Assembly: GCA_910589415.1 (NCBI GenBank)
Contig: OU342636.1
Location: 38,703,735-38,767,734, forward strand
Length of the DNA stretch: 64,000 nucleotides
Direction: 5' to 3'
Origin: Malachius bipustulatus
Lineage: Eukaryota > Arthropoda > Insecta > Coleoptera > Melyridae
In this document: positions 22,755 to 33,429 of the stretch, one piece after another
Layout: each line of letters opens with the position of its first letter
Position numbering within the stretch: position 1 is the first letter of the stretch
Translations under genes and position numbers: made by a program
The notes under the pieces: model-generated
Databases searched by the model: none
What the model saw: the letters and a program-made list of their open reading frames with translations, nothing else
Told to the model about the DNA's origin: nothing

Positions 22755-24462
22755 TCGAGTCCGACTCTCCTCGAATATGTCTTCTATTATAGTAGAGCGG
22801 TTTTAAAAATTAATCACATAAAGATTGTGTGTATGTTTTACGCACGCAGTTTTGTTTTTATAAGTGTACATAATTTTACAATTTTAGCTTTAATTAATGG
22901 TTTAATTACGATGCAGTTTTAATTATTTTAAGGCTACATTCCAAAGTAAATGTAGTTGTTTTTTTGTTTTAGAAATTATATTTAAACATTTTATCTAGTG
23001 ACTATTTGTTTGTGTGTGTTAGCAGGTTCTTTCATTGTTAAACTTTTGGTAATATGAAAATGAAGTGATAATTTTATTTATCATCAAACATATCTTGAAT
23101 GTTTTAATTTGCTGGCGATTAAATTGATAAACTTGGTGAAAGGATCTACTAGGTAAATTTTTTTTAATTGTACTCTTGGGTACTGGTACTATAACTTATG
23201 TAAGGGCCATATGTACTGTACTGTGTGTAGTATCACTTGAACCAAATATAATATAATTAGGTACAGTTCCAGGGCATGTGGACCTTATAAAAGTTAAAGT
23301 AGATGACTGTGATGAAGTAAGAAAATAAATCGAACATTTTGTAGATCATGAACTGATAAAATAAAATAACACGTTACCTGACACTTGAATGCTTCTTTTT
23401 GGTACCTAAATATTAATTTTCTACATTAGTATAATAAGAATTACACTAATAATAATTATTGCAGTATGGGAAGTTGCTTTCTTAGAAGTTTATCAAGAAA
23501 TAATACCATTTAGGCTAGACAACACTAAATACATTCTAACTATGACTAAATTACTGAAATAGTTGAGGCCATAAAATTTTCATCCTTTTCTTTACATTGA
23601 GCCAGAATAACATGAGTTAAAGCCTCGGTAACACAAAATACCCGCCAGTCATATTCAAACTGCAGCTTTTTAATCGCAGGAAGGTAGCTGGGGCCATAAA
23701 ATACTTAACAATTTTATGACTTCAGCAATAATGGACAACTTCCACCATATTCTTTACTGGATAAAAATATTCAATTCTTACCCTAAAAGGTAAATGAAGA
23801 AATGACCGATTATTATTTAAAAACGTCGGTATTGTATTATTTATACGTGGAGATGTTTATAAGATGAGGAACCAATCGCTGATAGTTGAAGCCTCGTGAT
23901 TAGAACGGCCACCAACAACGGTTTTTTCCATAATAGTTTATTAGTTTGCCCTCTTAACAAATGGCCGCCGCTAGAGGTACAGAGTACAGTGTATACTGTA
24001 CAGTAAAGTCTTAATTTTTGTCATCATGAGTGCAGAACTGCAGAGCAGAGTAGGATGTTCGTTATCTATAAAATAATAATAATAATACAATGTTATTTAT
24101 TACCTATTAATTTTGTAGTTGCATTATTAAAGTCAGCTTATTATATTTATTGACGTGTATTTTGTGTTGCCAATGATTCCATGGCTATTATGGTGATGGT
24201 GTTTATTTTTGACAGAGTTTTGACAGGAGCCAGGAGCAGAGAAAAATGTCAATTTGATGGCCTCCACTATTTGTGTCTTTTAAAATATAAAGACAAAACT
24301 TTAATTAAATAGCAGGACAGATAAATAACAATTAACATTATGTGATTTTCTAAGCTTTTCTTATGCTGTGAATGAATTAGAATATTATTATTATTATCTA
24401 TTCAAAACCAATAAATAGGCCTGATTGGTGGAAGTGTAATATTAAGCGAGCTAACAGCAACT
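22755..24462. other. UMPS 3' UTR and intergenic AT-rich DNA
   Basis: No second gene was recognised. AATAAA occurs near 23325, distant from the stop. A short palindrome TACAGTGTATACTGTA lies near 23986. (ATA)n occurs near 24075 and (TTA)n near 24390. Confidence 0.4.
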
Positions 24463-24536
24463 GGCCCATTAGCTCAGTTGGTTAGAGCGTCGTGCTAATA
24501 ACGCGAAGGTCGTGGGTTCGATCCCCCCATGGGCCA
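24463..24536 (+). tRNA. tRNA-Ile (anticodon AAT)
   Basis: A 74-nt cloverleaf: acceptor GGCCCAT (24463-24469) pairs with ATGGGCC (24529-24535), with discriminator A at 24536. The D arm is TTAGCTCAGTTGGTTAGAG. The anticodon loop CTAATAA gives AAT (inosine-modified, reading isoleucine codons). The T arm contains GTGGGTTCGATCCCCCC. There is no intron. Confidence 0.95.
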
Positions 24537-24543
24537 GATATAC

Positions 24544-24550
24544 TTTTTTT
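24544..24550 (+). terminator. Pol III terminator of tRNA-Ile
   Basis: T7 run eight bases after the tRNA end. Confidence 0.8.
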
Positions 24551-24585
24551 CATAATCCTTTCACGGTGTGCCACGATTTAATATA

Positions 24586-25326
24586 CAGTGCTTCCCAAAA
24601 GTAACGGATAAATTCGATAAAACGGAGAGGGCTGTTTTTTTGAAAAAATAAAAAAACAGGTCGATTTTGTTTTTGAGTTGTTCAACTTTTGACATAATAT
24701 TTGGGTATACAGGGTGATGCGCGAAAAAGTGGTGACGTCATCGGCATTTTTTTAAATGGCAACCCTTATTTTTTATTCCATTTTTTGATACTTAATTTAA
24801 TTGCCAGTATGGTAATGTAATCAATTTGTAACCTTAAATAAGGAAATTTCTGAGAAACAGCTTGTGAGTCGAAATTGTGCACTTTTTACTGATGTGAAAA
24901 TCGGAACATTAGCGATAAAAATAAAAAAATATCAAATAAAAATTACTGTTTCCATGGTAATTTTATAAGATCTGTCTATTAAATTAAGTCTATCAAATTG
25001 AATCTGTTAAATTAAATTAAATTAAATCTATTAAATCTGTGGAAATTAAGTTATTTTCTCCGAAATTTCCTTTATAAACGTTACAAAATGATGACATTAC
25101 CGTATTGGCAATTGGATGAAGTATCAAAAAATTTAATAAAAAATAAGGGTTGCCATTTAAAAAAATGCCGATGACGTCACCACTTTTTCGTGCATCACCC
25201 TGTATACCCAAATATTATGTCAAAAGTTGAACAACTCAAAAACAAAATCGACCTGTTTTTTTATTTTTTCAAAAAAACAGCCCTCTCCGTTTTATCGAAT
25301 TTATCCGTTACTTTTGGGAAGCACTG
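24586..25326. mobile_element. Outer palindromic MITE with Tc1-like ends
   Basis: Starts CAGTGCTTCCCAAAAGTAAC and ends with the reverse complement; flanks are TATA (24582-24585 and 25327-25330). The outer-only arms 24586-24709 and 25203-25326 are exactly 124 bp each and essentially identical. The CAGTGCT..CCAAAA start resembles Tc1-family ends (known family, from memory). It lies 50 bp downstream of the tRNA-Ile gene. No coding capacity. Confidence 0.85.
24710..25202. mobile_element. Inner palindromic MITE at the dyad of the outer one
   Basis: Starts CAGGGTGATGCGCGAAAAAG at 24710 and ends with CGTGCATCACCCTG at 25202, flanked by TATA. Joining the outer arms gives ATATTTGGGTATACCCAAAT (or with one extra TA), a perfect palindrome, so this 493-bp element inserted exactly at its centre. 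The arms contain GTGGTGACGTCATCGGCAT. They pair for about 110-130 bp, and a less symmetric middle follows (24830-25080). Confidence 0.82.
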
Positions 25327-25330
25327 TATA

Positions 25331-26221
25331 AAAATTATTCAGGTAATATTAAATTATGAAATATGTTTGCGTTCTTTGGAGGTTGACAAAAATTTTATTT
25401 CATTTTTTGTTTAATCGTCTTTTTACAAAGTTAAAGGGGCTAAGTTCGCTTAATTTATCCTGTTAAGTTAGCACAAATATTTTAAATAAAAAAAAATAAT
25501 AAAAAAAGACACCTGCTGAGATATAAATTGCATTTATTTGCCATAATGATCACTTTTTTTTGCTTTTATATTGATTACAATCTCTGGCGTATTTTATTTT
25601 ACACAGTTCAACATTCAATGATAAAATATTTCATTTTTACATTCAACAATAGATCTTATATTTCTAATTAAATAAATACATTTATTCCTTATTCATTTAT
25701 AATATAATTAAACTAAATGCTTACACTGCACATTATTAATAGATAATTTTTATACAGAGCGATTCAGAAATAGGGGAACAAAAAACACCTTTTGTAGGTA
25801 TTTGGGGTAATATTGGTAGGTACCTATGTAATTTTCTTTGCTATATTTCTGGATCGATCTGTAACATTGTGTAATTTCATAAAAGATGGAAAATTATTCT
25901 AAAACCAGTCTTTTAAGATGTGCAAGTTAGGTATAAGTATTAAAGTACGTTGTAATTTTTATAAAAAGTAGCAGTTAATTAATTTCCTTTTATTTTTTGC
26001 TCATGTTATTCAATCATAGGTTGTATTTGATATTTTCCGTTATTGCGTAGCCATTTTAGAAGAATTTTCCTCAAGGAGGGCAAGGTATTGCATCATAGCC
26101 TCATTTTTAGTCTTCTACCGGAAAGAAAAAATCATATAATATAATTATACATTATCAAATACACCTGCCGTATTTTCTTTCAACAAAATTTTTGAAATAG
26201 TGTAACTTTCTCCATAGGGTT
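25331..26221. other. Intergenic AT-rich DNA
   Basis: No gene or clear repeat was recognised between the nested MITE and the transporter 3' end. Confidence 0.4.
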
Positions 26222-26264
26222 CCTGTATTACCGACACTAACGAAGCGCCAGTGTCGGTAATGCA
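26222..26264. repeat. Hairpin copy of the ACCGACACT repeat, downstream of the transporter
   Basis: CCTGTATTACCGACACT at 26222-26238 pairs with AGTGTCGGTAATGCAG at 26249-26264 around an 11-base loop. The same sequence forms the core of the large palindrome at 39388-39992. On the minus strand it lies about 100 bp past the transporter stop, possibly in its 3' UTR. Confidence 0.7.
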
Positions 26265-26362
26265 GACTCCCTATTTCATCATGATTAACAGCGCCATTAA
26301 AAAACAGTTTGAACTAACTTAAAATGAACGGAATGCTGGATAAGGTTACGCATTTTCTTCTT

Positions 26363-28960
26363 TTATTCAATACTCTCCTCCTCGTCTATTATAGCATGTC
26401 TCTCTCCACCGGAACCTTTCCTTTGAGTGAGAACACCCTTGATGTTGGTTTTGGTTGTTGCACCCCATTTCTCTTTCACCGCTTCAGAAGACGTCATCAG
26501 GATTGAGTAAGTAGAAGTACATTCTCCCTCTCGACTGTGGTGAATCCCGTAGAGGAAATACACCAACATTCCTGAAAAATAAATTTTTTGTTAGTTTTCT
26601 CAATCTAAAAAAAAAAAAAAAAACTCACCAAAAATCATCCAAACGAAGAACCTCAACCAAGTCAGGACGTTAAGATGCACCATGAATTCTATATTACAAA
26701 CAATGCTCAATGCTGGTATTAATGGCACCATCGGTACCTTAAATCTTAGGCTCGAAGTATTCTGATGGTGCGCTACAATCACCAAAATACCTACAACAGT
26801 AACAATTAATCACTATTTTGATTATAAAGTGGGTATAAATAATAACTTACATGTCCCCATGATGAAGATGAAGAAAGATGCCAGCAGTATCTTCCACCAA
26901 ATCCCTTGCTCTCCGCTTGCAGTAACCTCCAAAAGAATGCACAATGCAGCGCTGAAAACAGTGAACACGAACACAGCAACCATAACAACAGTGCCAGGCT
27001 CACAATTCCCAATTAACGGAGCCAACCAGCTGTACTCCAACCTTAAAGTACCGGTAGTCGAAACGATTTCAGAGCTCGGTGAAGTCAGTTCTGAAGTACT
27101 AGCGGATATCTCAGAGCCAGGAGTTGAAGCCACTTTCGAAGTAGCCTCGATGGTAGGCCTGTATCTTAGAATAATTACACAAGCGCTCACGATCGTGTAG
27201 GCTAAGAGGGTACCGATCGACATGAACTCGACTAGTTTCTCCAAATCAAAAACTAAAGCTATCAGGGCAGTGAACACTCCAGAAATTACCAAATTGGTTA
27301 ACGGCAGTTGAGTCTTGGTGTTTACATCGCCAAGAAACTTGAATAACAGACCATCGACGGCCATGGCGTACAGACATCTAGGCAGAGAGAAAAGCGAACC
27401 GAACAACGTTGTAGTCATTCCGCAAATGGCGCCCAGAGACACCACATACTTGACCCAATGCATACCCACATGACTGAAGGCTTCTGGAAGAGCTGCGTTG
27501 GGATTGATCTCATTGTACGGTATAAGAAGTGTCAGAGCAGCCGAGACTAGCACGTATCCCAATGTCACAATTCCCATGGAGAGCACTGTAGCCATAGGAA
27601 TGGAAAAGGAAGGATTCCTAGCTTCCTCTCCCGATGTGGCTATACTATCGAAACCTACAAACGCGTAGAAACAAGTGGCAGCCCCCCGGATGACCCCAGA
27701 GAATCCGAAGGGAAGGAAGCCTCCCCTGGTAGCTGTCCAGTTTGCTTCGTTGGCGTAATAGAAACCCACCACGATAACCAGACACATGACCCCCAGGTTG
27801 ATGATTGTGAGAAAACTGTTGACGATGGCGGAACCCTTAACTCCGATGCCTAGTAGGAGGGCGTAGACAAGACAGACTGCCGATGCGAGAAGATCTGGGT
27901 AACGGCCGAGGAGCTGCTCGTGCATTTCACCGGTTAAACCGATGGTGTAGTTGCTGATCACCCCACCGAAGAGACTGTCCACGTAACCGCTCCAAGCACG
28001 AGCTACTGACGCCGCACCTGAAAATTAATTCTCTCAAGTCTTCTACAAACATGGCAAGACAATAAGAAAATGACGATATTAGAAATAGAGAAGTTCCAAA
28101 CGTCAAACGTCTCTGGAAGCGATATGACTCAACTTTATGATGAAAAAAACGTTTGGAGCATCTTTCTGACCTGATCTTTTATTGAGCTCACCGATCATAT
28201 GCTCGAGCAGTATGTTCCAGCCGATGACGAATGCCCAAAACTCCCCGATGCTGACGTATGTGTAGACGTAGGCTGATCCGGCTTTCGGGACGCGGGTCCC
28301 GAATTCGGCGTAGCAGAGCGCCGACAGCAGACATGCCAGGCCGGAGAGGAGGAAAGACAGGGTGATTCCAGGACCGGCGATGTCGCGGGCCACGGTGCCG
28401 GTCAGGACGTAGATACCTGCTCCGACCATGTGTCCAACGCCTGAAATATAGGTAGAAAATTAGGCTCTCCCATCTCTGAACATGGCTTTACTGCATCTGG
28501 TGCTCTCACAGGTGTTGATTGAGCTTCAAGGTCCTGTTTGGGGCGACTAGTCCATCTGGTTACTCATTGAGGAGTATAAGTGTTGTATTGAAGGTTTGTT
28601 ATCGATGTCTCGAGGTTACAGGGACCTTTTTTCCGAGGTCAGGGCTGGATACCGACGAGATTATAAGGTAGAGAAAGTATGAGTAGAAATGATAACTTCA
28701 TGCGAGGAATCGCTCAAAAGTCTCTTTGGTCACTTTTCCCCCAAACGGATACCTTCTTTGGCGACGTCTTCAGTAGGGAATTGGGACTTTTGTAACTTTA
28801 AGCAGGTCTTTTACTTACCGAGTAAAGTGATGTCGAAGGTGTTTAGACATCTATTTAACGGCGTCTCCATTATATCGGACGGTAGTTTCTTCGTCCTGTT
28901 CATCTTGGTGCAGATTCCCGTCATGACGTGCCTCAGGATCATCCTTCTGGAACCTGGCAT
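26363..28960 (-). CDS. Cationic amino acid transporter (SLC7A1-4 / CAT family)
   Basis: A plasma-membrane permease for arginine, lysine and other cationic amino acids (the role is known for the family; exact substrate not proven here). Coding exons on the minus strand are 28960-28819, 28440-28192, 28017-26851, 26790-26629 and 26571-26363, with GT-AG borders and a continuous frame; 642 residues, close to the family's ~630. Signatures are [17 protein letters not shown], the first-helix [73 protein letters not shown] and [17 protein letters not shown], giving about 14 hydrophobic segments. A Ser/Thr-rich loop lies around [13 protein letters not shown], and the C-terminal tail is acidic (DEEESIE). 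An AG acceptor just 5' of the ATG (28971-28973) suggests a noncoding upstream exon. Confidence 0.93.
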
Positions 28961-28973
28961 AATATGTTGACTG

Positions 28974-29224
28974 GAAAAAACGAGATAAAACATTTTTTAT
29001 CTCAGCAGAACCATATCTAATACTTCTATATTGCTAGCGCCCGTAAGTGGACGTGTCAGGAAAAGATGTGGACAGCAAACGACTATCTCTATCTGTTTTT
29101 TTTTAGAGTACCTCGACACGTTGTGCGCAAGCGTCAGGTGGTCGTATCTGACAGCTTTTGTAGACGTGTTCAATTCTCGCCTTTCCCCGGCATCTGCTGC
29201 TCGAGCCTAACTTCACAATAACCA
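28974..29224. other. Upstream region of the transporter gene
   Basis: No gene. It contains GC-richer sequence with GACACGT/GACGTGTC motifs (29050, 29112, 29160) and would hold the intron or promoter upstream of the first coding exon. Confidence 0.4.
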
Positions 29225-30720
29225 CTAATAGCGCGCGGCCGTTTTCGCTCATGTTTGCGCACAATTTTCACCCATTTTTCGGAATTGAATAGAAAAACGA
29301 AGAACAGGAAGTACCTTTCAATGTCGGGTATCTCGCAGGGAGGGAGCCCGCAGTAAAACTAAAAAAATGACGAAGATACGAATTTTTGAAAAAAAAACCC
29401 GCTGTTTTTTCGTTTTTTTGGGATTATCTCCCTTAATAATGAATCGATCGTATTGCTTCCGCCCTCATTTTCTTCGTATTTTAATTCTCTACAATTCGTC
29501 TATTGGAACCATTTACATTATCCCATCAATTTTCACTTTATAAGCAAAAAAATAACAAAAAATGCGATTTTTTGCACTAAAGTGTTAATAAAAGAAAAAG
29601 AAAATGGCAAATTCGAGTAGAAAACTGTGCAGTTATGATCTGGGGGTTATTTCGCTTGTGATGGCACTATCGGCGGTATTCCGTTACCATTTTTGTCAAG
29701 AAATAATCTCAATTTTCTTGGTCTAACAAAGAACAAAATGCTACCTTACCTACGGCCAGGAAGATCTAGATCTGTTAAGTAAGTACAGGGTGGTCCATCA
29801 CTTATGTAGAAATCCATCAGAGAAATAGAAGTCGAATTTAAAGATGAAAAATTGAAAATTTAAGAATTCCTTTAGCGCTCGGCCGTTTTCCCTCATATTT
29901 GCGCGCAATTTTTTCCCCATTTTTTGAAATTTAAATGAAAAACGAAGAACGGGAAGTACCTATCAATGTCGAGTATCTCACAAAGAGCCCGTACTACAAC
30001 TCAAAAAATGGCGATGATACGAATTTTTGAAAAACAAAAAAGATATTTTTTCCGTGTTTTTGGTTATCTCCCTTAATAATGAACCGATTGGGTTGCTTCG
30101 GCCCTCATTTTCTTCGTATTTTAATTCTCTACAATTCTTCTGTTGGAACTATTAAAATTGTCCCATTAGTTTTTCTTTTATTTATAAGCAAAAAAAAAAA
30201 AAACAATGTGATTTTTTGCACTAAACTAAACAGAAAGATCTGTTTAAGTACAGGGTGATCCATCACTTATGTAAGAAATCCACCCCCGAAATAGAGGTTA
30301 ATTTTAAAGATAAAAAATTTAAATTTTAAGAATTCCGTTAGCGCTCGGCTGTTTTCGCTCATGTTTGCGCATAATTTTTTCCCATTTTTCAGAATTAAAT
30401 GAAAAACTAAGAACAGGAAATGCCTATCAATGTCGACTATCTCGCAAAGAGCGCCCGCTACAACTTAAAAAATGGAGATGATACGAATTTTGGAAAAAAA
30501 ATATATTTTTCCGTTTTTTGCGTTATCTCCCTTAATAATGAACCGATCGAGTTGCGTCGGCCCTCATTTTCTTCGTAATTTAATTCTCTACAATCCTTCT
30601 ATTGGAACCATTTCAATAGTACCATTAGTTTTTCTTTTATAAGCAAAAAAATAACATAAAATGCGATTTTTCGCACTAAACTAAACAGAAACATCTGTTC
30701 AAGTACATCACTTAATTTTG
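29225..30720. repeat. Three tandem units of about 465 bp carrying MITE ends
   Basis: Landmark CGGCCGTTTTCGCTCATG or close variants occur at about 29236, 29880 and 30346. Each is followed by AACGAAGAACAGG-, CAATGTCG-, TTATCTCCCTTAATAATGAA- and CTCATTTTCTTCGTA-type blocks. Units two and three start with CAGGGTGRTCCATCACTTAT at 29785 and 30251. A third start near 30705 has lost its first ten bases. The first unit carries an extra ~180 bp near 29600-29780. Confidence 0.8.
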
Positions 30721-32384
30721 AAGATAAAAAATTGAAACTTTAAGAATTCCTGTAATTAATATAAGACTATTATAGAACGGCATTATCAGTTTCTTTAATT
30801 TTTTTAATAAAAAAAAATCTAATTTGGTGTAAAGTGGCCAAAGAATTGGAATTTTTCTTCAATACATCGGTAGAAATCGATTAATAAAATCAAAATCCCT
30901 GAAAAGAAATATCAAAAAACTAATTACAAGGCCCTAATCAAATAAAATCTAGTTCTAGAGAAAGGACAGGTAGAATGATTTATTTATGGTGTGTGATAAT
31001 AAAGTGATCAATATAATCTGTGAAAAGGGTAGGTATCATAAATTCTTGAGTAAACTGAGAAGGTAAAATCTCTGAATAGTAAGGTTGGCCAAACTTCACA
31101 GGCTGATTCTTCAGGCTAAAATAAACAAAAAATTCCCCATTAACGTGTGTCCGGAAACGCACCGTTTTTGAGATACAGGGTGTCGAATAAGTATTATTTT
31201 TCCAGTTTTTTGACGATTCTCGGGAACCGTATGAGATACCCAATGTTCAGCTTATACTTACACACACGCTCACTGATCTCCTTATTTTCGCCATAGATTT
31301 AGGGTATATTGAGGGTTTCGACCTCCTAATTTCTACGCCACTGGAATAAATGTGATTTTAAGCAGCGCCTTTGAACCGTCCATGTTTTCTACGTCAAAAA
31401 GGTACTCTTGGTTAACGGCTCTAAAGTGAACCGTTTCCGAGAAAAATGGCATTTTATGAGATAACTTTTTTAACGATTTTTCAACAGCATTTTGGAAAAA
31501 TGAAAGTACCTACATACTTAAGTGAAAATTGATTACTATAATTAATTTTTTCTCTCATAAAATGCCATTTTTCTCGGAAACGGTTCACTTTAGAGCCGTT
31601 AACCAGGAGTACCTTTTTTGTGTTGAAAACATGGACGGTTCAAAGGCGCTGCTTAAAATCGCATTTATTCCAATGGCGTAGAAGTTAAAGGGTCGAAACC
31701 CTCAAAATACCCTAAATCTACGCCACTGATTTTTTTTAAACCTTCATTTAACGGTGAAAATAAGGGGATCAGTGCGTACATAGTGTGTATAGGAGCTGAA
31801 CATTGTATCTCATACGTTTCCCGAGATATCTTCAAATAAAACTGGAAAAAGATTATTTCTTCGACACCCTACTGTATCTCAAAAACGGCGCATTTCCGGA
31901 CACACGTTAATGGGATTTTCTTTATTTTAGTCTGAAGAATCAGCCTGTGAAGTTTGGCCAACCTTACAGTAAACATCCTGTACACTGCACTACAATTTAC
32001 TCAGTTTACTCAAGAATTTATGATACCTACCCTTTTCATATTATATTGATCACTTTACTACACACTCATTCTACCTGCTGTCATGTCTATACATATAACT
32101 ATATTTTATTTAATTAAAGCATTTTAATTAGTTTTTTGATATTTCTTTTCAGCGTTTTGATTTTTTTGATCGATTTCTATCGCTTTATTGAAAAAAAACC
32201 TATTTTTTTTACCACTTTTACCATAAATTACAGTTTTTTGCCGCTGATGGATGAAAGAAAAAAAATTAATGAAAATGATTATGTCATTCTATGATCCTAT
32301 ATTAATAACACAAATCCTCAAAGTTTGAATTTTTTATCTTTGAATTTCGCTGGTGGATTTGTACTTAAACGATAGATCACCCTG
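30251..32384. mobile_element. Large palindromic foldback element with tandemly amplified left arm
   Basis: The left terminus CAGGGTGATCCATCACTT at 30251 faces ATCACCCTG at 32376-32384, followed by TATA. The best-paired left arm starts at about 30705 (first bases lost) and pairs with the right arm back to 31875. The extra unit 30251-30704 is a tandem copy of that end. Paired landmarks include AAATTCTTGAGTAAACTGAG (31039), AAGTTTGGCCAACCTTACAG on the right, and ACGTGTGTCCGGAAA. Confidence 0.78.
31176..31874. mobile_element. Inner palindromic element at the dyad of the 30-32 kb foldback
   Basis: Starts CAGGGTGTCGAATAAG at 31176 and ends CTTCGACACCCTACTG at 31874, with a TA on each side. The outer flanks read GTTTTTGAGATA and TATCTCAAAAAC, so the empty site GAGATATCTC is a perfect palindrome with a TA target. 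The inner arms pair strongly (for example AAAATGGCATTTTATGAGA against its complement near 31556) around a centre near 31510. Confidence 0.8.
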
Positions 32385-32388
32385 TATA

Positions 32389-33429
32389 GAGGGTGCATTT
32401 TGAGTTTACCTATTTTAAAAAAAATCTCACCAAAAAATAATAAGTACCTAAAGGACATGCACCAGCACCAGCACTAGCAACCAGGGCTGCACAACAAGAA
32501 TAAAATTATTCTACTTTATTGAAAATTGAAAAACAACCCTTTGGAATAAACACATAAATAAATAAAGATTTAAAGTAGGTGGTCTGTCCTAGATTTGCAT
32601 TATTCAGCGACGAGAAGTGACATTTAAATTTTTAATCGAGATTGGTACCCCTGAATGTAAATTTTTAACAAGAATGCTCGTGGAGATTTCTTACTTATAA
32701 TAAAATAACAATTTAAAGAATTTTTACTGTGTTATTGTTATTTTTAACTATTATACGCGATTAATAATAAACATTTAGCACTTCATGAAAAAGAAAAAAT
32801 TCTTGCACATCTGACTCATCGTAATATATGCGTTATAGTAAAATTAGGACCATATGTTTGGAAATCCATGTAGATGAGTAACCATATATTATGATTCCAT
32901 TTTCTCTGACCCAAATTTTATAAAAATAATCAAATTTATTTAACTGAGACAATTATACATTTAGACAATGATTATTGTTAATTAACTTACCAGAACTATA
33001 ATAGTTTTCCTAAATAAACAATACAAAAATTAAAAGGTAAATTTGTGCTTTTCGTTGTGATCGGCAGCATGTGAATTCGGGACGAATGTCTGGAAGGATT
33101 GCGCAGAGGTCGAGGGAAATCGATCGTTTTTCCGGCATTTTCCTTGCTCCTCGCCGCTATAGATAGACGGACTTCTAATAATGTGTTTGATCTGTGTGTT
33201 TGCCCAAAAACGTAATCTATCATAATGTGCGATAACGTTGAGACGGTTTATGGGATATGGGATCGTAAATTCAGAGCGGATTATGAAAAATTTCTTTCGA
33301 CAATAATTTTTTTTAACAGAAAATAATTTTAATTGAATGTGAGGATTCATAAAGATTCTGGTAGGTTCAAGCAGGTTTTGATTTTATTGAAAGATTTTTT
33401 TCAATGACATGAACGTAAAGTTCGCGTAA
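32389..33429. other. Intergenic AT-rich DNA
   Basis: No convincing gene. Overlapping minus-strand open frames at 32996-33350 have no recognisable domain. Confidence 0.4.

Noticed and set aside
26829..27200. Plus-strand 123-residue open frame in the transporter
   Set aside because: Antisense to a conserved transporter exon.
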